NCBI RefSeq assembly: GCF_024204645.1
Contig: NZ_CP100351.1
Coordinates: forward strand, 3,684,001 to 3,748,000
Reading direction: 5' to 3'
Length of the DNA: 64,000 nucleotides
DNA from: Desulfomicrobium sp. ZS1
GTDB taxonomy: Bacteria; Desulfobacterota; Desulfovibrionia; Desulfovibrionales; Desulfomicrobiaceae
Shown: positions 7,164 to 14,188 of the stretch, piece after piece
Numbering within the stretch: position 1 is the stretch's first letter
How the letters are laid out: every line of letters begins with the position of its first letter
Notes under the pieces: generated by a model
Told to the model about the DNA's origin: nothing
What the model saw: only the letters and a program-made list of their open reading frames with translations
Databases searched by the model: none
Translations under genes and position numbers: made by a program

Positions 7164-7198
7164 CCAGGCATTTGAAAGGCAGCCTGCGGGGAGAACCT

Positions 7199-7221
7199 CC
7201 AAGCCTCGCGCGGGGGCTTGG
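7199..7221 (-). terminator. hairpin just after truC, weak terminator
   Basis: CCAAGCC / GGCTTGG arms with a GC-rich loop lie 4 bp beyond the truC stop. No U-tract follows on the reverse strand, so termination here is uncertain. Similar hairpins occur in both repeat units. Confidence 0.4.
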
Positions 7222-7224
7222 GAG

Positions 7225-7962
7225 TCAGCGTGAGTTGATTTGGACTTTGAAAGCGTCGATGGCGGCGCTCCAGCCCAGTTGGTCGAAAAGATCGAGGAGT
7301 TCTTTGGCAGGTGGGCAGGTCAAGGTCATTGGACTGTTGTCTTCGGGGTGGTGGAAGGTGAGCTCCACGCTGGCCAGCAGCAGACGGTGCAGGCCGAAAT
7401 GGTCGCGGAAGAAGCGGTTCTGCCGACCGTCCCCACGCAGCACGTCGCCGATGAGCGGGTGGCGGATGTGGGCGAAATGGCGGCGGATCTGATGGGTGCG
7501 GCCGGTTCTGGGGCAAGCCCGGACCAGGCTGTAGCGGGCGGTGGGGTTTGGACCGACCGGGTGCGGGATTTCCGCCGTGGCCAGGCGCGTGAATTCGGTT
7601 TGGGCCTCCTGAAGGCTGCCGGACTCGGATTTGAGCGGATCAACGATGAGACCTTGGGGAGGAGCGAAGCCCCGCGTCACGGCAAGATAGGTTTTACCGA
7701 CTTCCTGGTTCGCGAACTGGAGGGCCAGCGCGTGCGCGGCCTGCGGCGATAGGGCCATGATCATGAGGCCGGAAGTGGGGCGGTCCAGGCGGTGCACCGG
7801 GTAGAGGCGCTGGCCGAGTTGGTCGCGCAGGATCTGCAGCAGAAAGGGTTCGCGCCCGGCATGGGCGTTGCGGTGCACAAGCAGTCCGGCGGGTTTGTGC
7901 ACCGCAACGAGGTGTTCATCCCGGTACAGCACCGGAATTTCAACAATCTCAGTGCCTAGCAT
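7225..7962 (-). CDS. truC: tRNA pseudouridine(65) synthase TruC
   Basis: This 245-aa RluA-family pseudouridine synthase carries the catalytic Asp in HRLDRPTSG near residue 58. It matches TruC of enterobacteria through its whole length (LVAVHKPAGLLVHR, TGRTHQIRRHFAHIRHPLIGD, HFGLHRLLLASVEL) and lacks an S4 domain, so the tRNA U65 role is preferred over rRNA targets. The start overlaps the ansA stop by 14 nt. The last ~15 codons are duplicated in the repeat region downstream, which suggests that the repeat unit formed at the 3' end of this gene. Confidence 0.9.
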   Translation of the reverse strand: MLGTEIVEIPVLYRDEHLVAVHKPAGLLVHRNAHAGREPFLLQILRDQLGQRLYPVHRLDRPTSGLMIMALSPQAAHALALQFANQEVGKTYLAVTRGFAPPQGLIVDPLKSESGSLQEAQTEFTRLATAEIPHPVGPNPTARYSLVRACPRTGRTHQIRRHFAHIRHPLIGDVLRGDGRQNRFFRDHFGLHRLLLASVELTFHHPEDNSPMTLTCPPAKELLDLFDQLGWSAAIDAFKVQINSR

Positions 7963-8977
7963 TGTTTTCTGTCAACTCACCGCGCAGGTTCCTGGTCATG
8001 GTTTGCCGGATGTCTTCGGGGGGCAGGCCCAGGCTGAAAAGATAGATCATCTTGGTCAGGGCCGCCTCGGCCGTCATGTCCACGCCCGAGACAACCCCGG
8101 CGCGGGCCAGGGCCGAGCCGGCCTGGTATCCGCCCTGGTCCACTGTGCCGCGCAGGCATTGGGTGCAGTTGACGATGACCACGCCGCGCTTGCTCGCCTC
8201 GGCCAGGACGTCCATCAGCTCGGCGTCGTCGGAGGGGCCGTTGCCCATGCCGTAGGTTTCGAGCACCAGCCCCTGCAGCGGCGAGCGCAGCACGTTGGCC
8301 ACCAGCTCGGCGGAGATGCCCGGAAAGAGCCGCAGTGCGCCGACCCTGGCCTCGGACAGGGGGTGCACGGTCAAGCCGTTTGCGGGCCGGGGCGGCAGGA
8401 GCAGTTCGGGATGAGGCCGGATGGTCACGCCGATATGCCCCAGGTCCGGGTAGTTGGGAGAGTCGAAGGCCTGGAACCCGGCCGCGTCCACCTTGGTTGA
8501 ACGGCAGCCGCGCAACAGCCGGTTGCCGAAGCACAGGCAGACTTCCGAGACCGGGGTCTGGGCGATGACCATGAGCGCGGTGACGAGGTTGTCGCGGCCG
8601 TCGCTTCTGACCTTGCACAGGGGGATCTGGGAGCCGGTCAGGACCACGGGCTTGGCCAGCCCCTCAAGCATGAAGGGCAGGGCCGAGGCCGTGTAGGCCA
8701 TGGTGTCCGTGCCATGGATGACGATGAATCCGTCGAATTCATGGTACTTTTCGGCGATGTCACGGGCGATGGCCAGCCAGTTTTTCGGGCCCATGTTGGA
8801 GGAGTCAAGCAGCGGGGCGTATTCGCAGATGACGTACTTCGGCATTTCAGGGCTTGAGAAGTCGGGCATGGAGGCCATGACGCGGCCAAGGTACCCGGCT
8901 TCCGGCGCATAGCCCTGCGGGGTGGGCTTCATGCCGATGGTCCCGCCGGTGTAGAGGATGCAGACCTTTTTTTTCAC
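7949..8977 (-). CDS. ansA: L-asparaginase, type I (cytoplasmic)
   Basis: This 342-aa asparaginase hydrolyses L-asparagine to aspartate and ammonia. Both catalytic threonines are visible, in LYTGGTIG near the N-terminus and in VIHGTDTMAYTAS near residue 85, with SDGRDNL further on. There is no signal peptide, consistent with the type I enzyme. I chose the GTG at 8977: it follows a GGAG ribosome-binding site, begins with KKKVCILYTGG, and overlaps the upstream stop as GTGA. An ATG at 9004 would add nine residues inside the upstream gene. Confidence 0.92.
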   Translation of the reverse strand: MKKKVCILYTGGTIGMKPTPQGYAPEAGYLGRVMASMPDFSSPEMPKYVICEYAPLLDSSNMGPKNWLAIARDIAEKYHEFDGFIVIHGTDTMAYTASALPFMLEGLAKPVVLTGSQIPLCKVRSDGRDNLVTALMVIAQTPVSEVCLCFGNRLLRGCRSTKVDAAGFQAFDSPNYPDLGHIGVTIRPHPELLLPPRPANGLTVHPLSEARVGALRLFPGISAELVANVLRSPLQGLVLETYGMGNGPSDDAELMDVLAEASKRGVVIVNCTQCLRGTVDQGGYQAGSALARAGVVSGVDMTAEAALTKMIYLFSLGLPPEDIRQTMTRNLRGELTENNARH

Positions 8978-9753
8978 GTCGCGCTCCAGGCCGTGAGCTT
9001 CCAATGGATGAATTCCATGATCTCCTCGTGCTCGTTTTTGCCCGCGCCCCGGATCATCATGGGGTCCCCAAAACAGAAGCGGGCCGGAATCTCCGGACGG
9101 ATGGCCCCATAATCCTTGCTCAGCTTGCCAAGGCCCCAGGCATCGGTCTTGAGGGCCAGGGGTACGACCGGTACCCCCGCCTTCTTGGCCAGCTTGATGC
9201 CGATGGAATTGAAGGCCTGGCGGTCAAGATTCAGGGTGCGTGTGGTCTGGGGAAAGACGATGACGGAAATGCCGCGCCCGAGGCGTTCCTGCCCCTGTTC
9301 CATGACGGTCTTGAAGTCGTCCCGGGCATTGACGCGGTCCACGGCGATGGGTTCGACCGCGTTTACGATCCGCTGGAAGATCGGATAGGTCGTCAGGCTG
9401 CGCTTGATCACAAAGGCGATGGGCCGGTGGGTAGCCAGAATGCCCGGCATGCAGAAGGTCTCCAGGGTGGACATGTGGTTGGCCACGACCACGCAGGGTC
9501 CGGGCAGGCTGGTGACGGCAGAGGCGTTTTCGATGTGAAAGCGCAGACCGCTGGCTTCGGCCCTGCGCATGACGGTCAGGCTGTCCTCGGCCCATTTCTC
9601 CATGGAATAGCCGCCGCCCCTGGTTCGCCACGCCGCCTCGCAGACGATGGACAAAATCCGTGCGTAAAAGGCCGCGCTGGGAAAAAGCCGTGAGAACGGG
9701 TCGATCTGAATTTCAGGAGTATGGTACGGATCGCTGAGTGGTTTGATGTTCAT
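8974..9753 (-). CDS. PlsC-like 1-acylglycerol-3-phosphate acyltransferase with altered motifs
   Basis: This 259-aa protein of the lysophosphatidic-acid acyltransferase (PlsC) family would acylate a glycerolipid at the membrane. Block I reads NHMSTLE, so the usual HX4D has Glu instead of Asp. Block III reads FPQTTRT instead of FPEGTRS. Block IV (VPVVPLALKT) is standard. The overall fold is clear, but the changed catalytic and glycerol-binding positions leave substrate and activity open. The start has a poor ribosome-binding site; a later Met (near residue 51) is possible. The stop overlaps the ansA start. Confidence 0.8.
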   Translation of the reverse strand: MNIKPLSDPYHTPEIQIDPFSRLFPSAAFYARILSIVCEAAWRTRGGGYSMEKWAEDSLTVMRRAEASGLRFHIENASAVTSLPGPCVVVANHMSTLETFCMPGILATHRPIAFVIKRSLTTYPIFQRIVNAVEPIAVDRVNARDDFKTVMEQGQERLGRGISVIVFPQTTRTLNLDRQAFNSIGIKLAKKAGVPVVPLALKTDAWGLGKLSKDYGAIRPEIPARFCFGDPMMIRGAGKNEHEEIMEFIHWKLTAWSAT

Positions 9754-9886
9754 GCAAAAGTTACCGGATGGGGTTTGAGGGGCCGTCGCACACCTGCCCC
9801 TTCGTGTTTCGTGCCCGCGGATGGTAGCTCAAGAGGTCCCCGGCTTCCAGATGTTTTTCGATGGCGCTTCTCCGGCGGCCGGGGCT

Positions 9887-10303
9887 TCACAAGGCCCGTG
9901 TCAGCTTGGTCAGGATGGATGCGAGCTGCTCCGTTTCCTCCGGGGTCAGGGCCGCCTCGATCTCCCGGGTCAGGTGCAGGTGGTGGGCATGATGCTCAAG
10001 GTAGAGCTCCCGCCCGGCCTCGGTCAGGGCGACAAGGATGGAGCGGCGGTCCGATTCGTGGGGGATGCGGGTCACCAGCCCCTGTTTTTCCAGGCGGTCT
10101 ATGCCCACGGTCAGGGTTCCGGTGGTCACGCCCATCTTGGCCGCCAGCTCCTTCATGCGCAGCGGGGGCTGCTGACCCAGAATTTCCAGGGTGTGCATCT
10201 GCGGCAAGGTGATGGGCGTGTCCCGGACCACAGCCTGTTCCCACGAAGACAGTTTTTCGTAGAATTCGATGAGCAGATCACTGATTTGTTCAAGATCATG
10301 CAT
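9887..10303 (-). CDS. MarR-family transcriptional regulator
   Basis: The 138-aa protein has the MarR winged-helix layout: helix 1 (LEQISDLLIEFYEKL), recognition region LRMKELAAKMGVTTGTLTVGIDRLEKQGLV, and the wing DRRSILVALTEAGREL. MarR proteins act as dimers on palindromic operators and often respond to small molecules. I chose the ATG that overlaps the last codons of the upstream transporter by 8 nt; an upstream in-frame extension lies inside that gene. It probably controls the cdf-marR unit through the inverted repeats at 11242-11300 (inference). Confidence 0.85.
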   Translation of the reverse strand: MHDLEQISDLLIEFYEKLSSWEQAVVRDTPITLPQMHTLEILGQQPPLRMKELAAKMGVTTGTLTVGIDRLEKQGLVTRIPHESDRRSILVALTEAGRELYLEHHAHHLHLTREIEAALTPEETEQLASILTKLTRAL

Positions 10304-11225
10304 GGTCGGCCCCAGGGCATTCTTGATCCGCGCTTTCCGCCGGACAAGGGCAGGAGTGGACCTCCACGGTGACGTGCTCCAGATGCGCAATTTCGGCTAC
10401 AAGATCCTTGTAGTATTCGGGGGGGCGGGGGGTCCTGTCTTCGACCGTGACGTGCGCTGCCAGACGGCGAGGTCCCACGTTCCAGACGTAGAGGTCGCGG
10501 ACCCGGATTTCGCCGCCCTCTTCGATGCGGCGCAGGATGTCTGCATGCAGCTCCTTGTCCGCGCGATGGTCGAGGAGGACCCAGGCGGTCTCGCGCAGCA
10601 GGCCGAGCGCCCAGCGTCCGATGACCAGGGCTCCGACAATACCCATGACCGGATCGAGCCAGTTCAGGCCGTAGTATTTTCCGCCCAAAAGAGCGAAGAT
10701 GGCCAGGATCGATGTCAGGGCGTCGGCCAGGACATGCATGTAGGCGGCCTTCAGGTTATGATCATGGCTGTGTGCATGGTCCTCATCGCGCAGCCACCAT
10801 GCGCTGATGAGGTTGATGATCAGGCCCAGCACCGCCACCAGGGTTGCCGGGCCAAAGGAGATGGGCACGGGGGAGAGCAGCCGCGTGAAAGATTCCCCCG
10901 TCATATAGAGGGCCACGAGAATAAGCCCCACCGCCGAGGCGAATCCGGCTAAGGCATTGACCTTGCCCGCGCCAAAGACCAAGTCGGGGTTGTCGGCGTT
11001 CTTGCGGGCCCAGACATAGGCGAACCAGGCCACGGCCATGGCACCGGCATGGCTGGCCATGTGCCAGCCATCGGCCAGGAGCGCCATGGAGCCGAAAATC
11101 CAGCCGGAAAAAATTTCTGCGGCCGTGGTGACCACGGTCAGCCAGAAGACAAAACGGGTCCCGCGCTCGCCGTGATCAGCTTCGTGGTGATGGTCATGGC
11201 CGCAGGAACAGGAATGGTTGTGCAT
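10296..11225 (-). CDS. cation diffusion facilitator metal exporter (DmeF/CzcD-like)
   Basis: This 309-aa inner-membrane CDF transporter exports divalent metal (Zn, Co or Ni) in exchange for protons. The N-terminus is His-rich (HNHSCSCGHDHHHE), as is a central loop (EDHAHSHDHN). The metal site is LLADGWHMASHA in TM2 and HVLADALTS in TM5. Six hydrophobic segments are visible, and the C-terminal cytoplasmic domain ends in HSCPCPAE. The DGWHMASH signature resembles the Co/Ni exporter DmeF, but specificity cannot be fixed. It is first in a two-gene unit with marR, with a palindrome-rich upstream region. Confidence 0.88.
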   Translation of the reverse strand: MHNHSCSCGHDHHHEADHGERGTRFVFWLTVVTTAAEIFSGWIFGSMALLADGWHMASHAGAMAVAWFAYVWARKNADNPDLVFGAGKVNALAGFASAVGLILVALYMTGESFTRLLSPVPISFGPATLVAVLGLIINLISAWWLRDEDHAHSHDHNLKAAYMHVLADALTSILAIFALLGGKYYGLNWLDPVMGIVGALVIGRWALGLLRETAWVLLDHRADKELHADILRRIEEGGEIRVRDLYVWNVGPRRLAAHVTVEDRTPRPPEYYKDLVAEIAHLEHVTVEVHSCPCPAESADQECPGADHA

Positions 11226-11241
11226 AAGGGCTCACGGTTGT

Positions 11242-11272
11242 TTGTTTGTCAAGTTGTTTGATGGACAAGCAA
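11242..11272. promoter_or_regulatory. inverted repeat TTGTTTGTC...GACAAGCAA, candidate MarR operator
   Basis: Nine-bp arms with one mismatch are separated by 13 bp, just upstream of the CDF exporter start codon. AT-rich dyads of this type are common MarR targets. Confidence 0.5.
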
Positions 11273-11285
11273 ATAAAACGATATT

Positions 11286-11300
11286 GTTTGAGTGTCAAAC
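11286..11300. promoter_or_regulatory. perfect palindrome GTTTGA-GTG-TCAAAC, candidate operator
   Basis: A perfect 6-3-6 inverted repeat lies 39-53 bp upstream of the forward CDP-alcohol phosphotransferase and 61 bp upstream of the exporter. It shares TTGTTTG with the neighbouring repeat, so one regulator could bind both and control the divergent genes. Confidence 0.55.
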
Positions 11301-11338
11301 TTAAATTTTGTTTCGCATCAGCATCACAAGGGCGTTTC

Positions 11339-11926
11339 ATGCTTGATACTCATGCCAGACGGCTTGTTCAGCCGATCTTTGACGCAATGGCGCAGGCCTT
11401 TGCCCGCAGGGGGATCGGTCCGCTCGCGGTAACGCTGTCGGCCGCGCTGCTGGGCGGACTGGCTGCCGGTGCCTTGGCTTTGGACTGGACAATCCTGTTT
11501 CTGGTCTTGTTGTGGTTTTCGGGGCTGCTGGATGCGGTGGACGGAACCCTGGCCCGGCAGAGCGGATTGGCGAGCATGGCCGGGGCCATGCTGGACATTG
11601 TCTGCGATCGGGCTGTGGAGGCGCTGGTCATCGTGGTCTTCGGGCTGCGTTTTCCGGAGGCCCAGCTTGAACTTCTGGTGCTCTGCGCGGCCATCATCCT
11701 GTCCCTGACGGTTTTTCTGACGGCGGCAGCGGCCCTGCCCTCGTCCGCCGGCAAGAGTTTTCACTATCAGGCAGGGCTGGCCGAGCGCAGTGAGGGTTTC
11801 CTGTTTTTTTCGCTCATGGCCTTGTGGCCGGCAGGAGTCGGGGGAGTGGCGCTGGTCTTTGCTTTGGTCGTATTTTTTACGGCAGGCCAGCGATTGCGGG
11901 CGGCGCTTGGATTTTTCAGGGATTGA
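11339..11926 (+). CDS. CDP-alcohol phosphatidyltransferase family protein
   Basis: This 195-aa integral membrane protein has the full CDP-alcohol phosphotransferase motif (DGTLARQSGLASMAGAMLDIVCD; DG-X2-AR-X8-G-X3-D-X3-D) near residues 63-85. It would transfer a phosphate-linked head group from CDP-diacylglycerol or a related donor. About six hydrophobic segments follow the family pattern. The ATG is preceded by AAGGGCG; an in-frame upstream extension runs through the operator region and is less likely. The exact acceptor (glycerol phosphate, inositol phosphate or other) is not clear. Confidence 0.85.
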   Translation: MLDTHARRLVQPIFDAMAQAFARRGIGPLAVTLSAALLGGLAAGALALDWTILFLVLLWFSGLLDAVDGTLARQSGLASMAGAMLDIVCDRAVEALVIVVFGLRFPEAQLELLVLCAAIILSLTVFLTAAAALPSSAGKSFHYQAGLAERSEGFLFFSLMALWPAGVGGVALVFALVVFFTAGQRLRAALGFFRD

Positions 11927-11978
11927 CAATTGCCCCGGGCTTTGAAAGTCCCGGAAACAAACAATTCTGGAGGCAACA

Positions 11979-12245
11979 GTGCAGGACAAAGACGGAATCT
12001 TTTATTACCCATATCCCGAGAACAAGCGCATCCGCATGTTCGTGCGCGAGCAGGACGGCAACATCGAGTTTCGGCTCAGCAATGTCGATCATCCGGAAAT
12101 CTGGGAACGGCATGGCTGGCTGGATTTGGATATCATTTGTCGCGGCGCGAAAATGCTCGAGGAACGTGGTTCCAAAGCCGATCCGACGAAAATCTATGAT
12201 CAGGAAACCGCGCGCTATCTGCTCAAGGAAGCCAAGAAAAAATAA
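11979..12245 (+). CDS. conserved-looking hypothetical protein (88 aa)
   Basis: An 88-codon frame starts with GTG 6 nt after CTGGAGGCAACA. The product is charged and soluble (YYPYPENKRIRMFVREQDGN...), with one Cys and a Lys-rich C-terminus. I recognise no domain. It sits 52 bp after the CDP-alcohol phosphotransferase and 18 bp before the TrpF-like gene, so the three are probably co-transcribed. The good ribosome-binding site and regular codon use support it as a real gene. Confidence 0.75.
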   Translation: MQDKDGIFYYPYPENKRIRMFVREQDGNIEFRLSNVDHPEIWERHGWLDLDIICRGAKMLEERGSKADPTKIYDQETARYLLKEAKKK

Positions 12246-12263
12246 GCTGCCCTCGGGGGGTGC

Positions 12264-12941
12264 ATGATTATTGATGGTTTGGTGCAGGTGGCGGGGGTTC
12301 GCAACCTGGACGAAGGGCGCATGCTGCTGGATTGCGGCGTGGATCTGCTCGGATTTCCTCTGCGCCTGCCGGTGCATGCGCCGGATATCTCGGAGAGCGA
12401 GGCCCAGGCCATCATCGAAAATCTGGGGGCGCACCGTTGCGTGCTCATCACATATGAGCAGGACCCGGATCGCCTGGTGGACTTGTGCCGATTTTTAAAT
12501 GTGAACACGGTCCAGATTCATGCCGACGTCTCGGTGGATGTCCTGGCCCGAATCAAGAGCCGTCTGCCTTTGCGCATCTTCAAGAGCTATGTCGTGGGCC
12601 GTGAGCCCATGGGGCCGGCGCAGTTCGCGCAGGTGTATTCACCGGTGTGCGATGCCTTCATCACGGACACTTTCGACCCCTCCACCGGGGCCAGCGGGGC
12701 GACGGGCCAGGTCCACGACTGGTCCGTGAGCGCGGAGCTGATCCAGCGCAGTTCGCGTCCGGTTATTCTGGCCGGTGGCCTGAATCCGGCCAATGTGCGG
12801 GCGGCTATCAAAACCGTGCGTCCGGCCGCCGTGGACGTGCATACCGGGGTGGAAGCGCCGGACGGCTCCAAGGTTTCGGAACTGGTGCGTGCCTTTGTGC
12901 GCGAAGCCCGCGCCGGATTTGTCGAGGCGGCCGGATCCTGA
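12264..12941 (+). CDS. TrpF-like (phosphoribosylanthranilate isomerase family) protein lacking the catalytic Cys
   Basis: This 225-aa TIM-barrel protein aligns with phosphoribosylanthranilate isomerase: barrel strand 1 VQVAGVRN, the NTVQIHAD strand, AFITDTFD containing the general-acid Asp, and the phosphate-binding ILAGGLNPANV. The general base Cys of the family (K-I-C-G) is Ala here (V-Q-V-A-G). Tryptophan-pathway activity is therefore doubtful, and no other trp gene is nearby. It may be a paralogue with another sugar-phosphate substrate. Confidence 0.8.
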   Translation: MIIDGLVQVAGVRNLDEGRMLLDCGVDLLGFPLRLPVHAPDISESEAQAIIENLGAHRCVLITYEQDPDRLVDLCRFLNVNTVQIHADVSVDVLARIKSRLPLRIFKSYVVGREPMGPAQFAQVYSPVCDAFITDTFDPSTGASGATGQVHDWSVSAELIQRSSRPVILAGGLNPANVRAAIKTVRPAAVDVHTGVEAPDGSKVSELVRAFVREARAGFVEAAGS

Positions 12942-12964
12942 TCGTATTCAGCCGAAGATTTTTT

Positions 12965-12981
12965 AGGGCATGGCCCTTTTT
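12965..12981 (+). terminator. short terminator after the TrpF-like gene
   Basis: GGGC-ATG-GCCC is followed by T6, 24 bp after the stop. The stem is only 4 bp, so it is weak. Confidence 0.45.
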
Positions 12982-12987
12982 TGATTC

Positions 12988-13026
12988 ACGCCCTGGCCCG
13001 GCGGCAGTTCCGCCGGGCCAGGGCGT
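12988..13026. terminator. 17-bp perfect hairpin between convergent genes
   Basis: ACGCCCTGGCCCGGCGG pairs perfectly with CCGCCGGGCCAGGGCGT around a CAGTT loop. No T-run flanks it on either strand. It lies between the ends of the TrpF-like gene and the old yellow enzyme gene and probably limits read-through or protects 3' ends. Confidence 0.6.
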
Positions 13027-13040
13027 GCGTGCGTGGGACC

Positions 13041-14108
13041 TTAAGGCAGGGGTTCGGAGGTGTAGGCCACATTTGCCTCTGCGGAGGAATACAGCGGCAA
13101 TTCCTTGCCCTGGCGCACATCCTCCACGAAGTTCGGGTTGAGCAGGATGGACTTGCCGGACAGGACAATGTCCGCCTCGGCAAGCGCTTCCTGCGCTGTC
13201 CTGCGGTCGTGGATCTTGCCGCAGATCATGAGCGGCTTGGTGGTCCGGGAGCGTGTCAGGCCGCTCATGGTCTGCTCCGTGCCAAAAGCCTTGCCCTTGA
13301 AATCGTAGGTTGAGAGGGACAGGGCGTCGATGGGCTCGGAATCGATGAGGTCGATAAGCTCTTCCCACTCTCGGGCGTCCTTGCACAGGGATACGTCCAT
13401 GTCCGCAATGCCCCAGTTGGAAACGCGAAATGTGAGCAGCGTGTCTTTGGGCAGAACATCGCGCACGGCGCGGATGATCATCCGCGCGAAGCGGAAACGG
13501 TTGGCCATTGTGCCGCCGTATTCATCGGTGCGATGGTTTGAATAGCTGGAGAGGAACTGGTTGATCAGGTAGCCGTGGGCGCCGTGGATCTCCACTCCGT
13601 CAAATCCGGCGGCCACTGCCCCCTTGGCTGTTTCCACGAATCCGCTGACGACATGGGCGATGTCGAAATGACTCATGGCGTCGGGCACGGGGTAGGGCTC
13701 GCCGGTGAGCGGATTGACCTGCTTGGGCGTGACGGGACTGGGCGCGATGGAACGGCCGGCGGGATTGATTTCCGGCCAGGCCATGCGTCCGCAGTGAAAC
13801 ATCTGCATGATGGAGACGGCCCCGTTTGCGCGTATGGCCTCGGTGACGGCTTTCCAGGCTTCGATCTGGGGCTGGGTCAGCAATCTGGCCTGGCCAGGAT
13901 ACCCCTGGGCGCTCTCGTAGTCCGTAACGATGGCCTCGGTGAAAACCAGGGCCGCGCCGTTTTGGGCCCGCCGGACCAGAAAATCCAGGACGTCCTGGCG
14001 CGGAATGGCTTCCCTGCCTGCGGACATGCGGGTCATGGGCGCCACGCCAAGACGGTTCCGCAATGTGTATGCGCCGAGCGTGAAGGGTGCGAAGATATCC
14101 GCAGTCAT
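13041..14108 (-). CDS. NADH:flavin oxidoreductase, old yellow enzyme family
   Basis: This 355-aa FMN-dependent TIM-barrel ene-reductase carries the substrate-binding pair in HGAHGYLINQFLS near residue 184, followed by NHRTDEYGG and NRFRFA. The C-terminal FMN phosphate region reads AEADIVLSGKSIL. No iron-sulfur or dinucleotide-binding extension is present, so it is a stand-alone OYE. The ATG follows CAGGAGCTCATC. It is last in a probable reverse unit with the PAS protein, 80 bp away. Its physiological substrate is unknown. Confidence 0.9.
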   Translation of the reverse strand: MTADIFAPFTLGAYTLRNRLGVAPMTRMSAGREAIPRQDVLDFLVRRAQNGAALVFTEAIVTDYESAQGYPGQARLLTQPQIEAWKAVTEAIRANGAVSIMQMFHCGRMAWPEINPAGRSIAPSPVTPKQVNPLTGEPYPVPDAMSHFDIAHVVSGFVETAKGAVAAGFDGVEIHGAHGYLINQFLSSYSNHRTDEYGGTMANRFRFARMIIRAVRDVLPKDTLLTFRVSNWGIADMDVSLCKDAREWEELIDLIDSEPIDALSLSTYDFKGKAFGTEQTMSGLTRSRTTKPLMICGKIHDRRTAQEALAEADIVLSGKSILLNPNFVEDVRQGKELPLYSSAEANVAYTSEPLP

Positions 14109-14188
14109 GATGAGCTCCTGGTAGTTAAAGGTGCTGATGACGGGGGCCGTGCCGGCTGATACTCTGGCCGGACAAGGACGGCAGGCTT

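Noticed and set aside
6409-7202. Short frames inside the repeat region
   Set aside because: They mirror the inverted repeats, occur in both orientations and have no translation signals.
6505-7275. CRISPR-like array
   Set aside because: Only two long units, each an internal palindrome; no short direct repeats with unique spacers and no cas genes.
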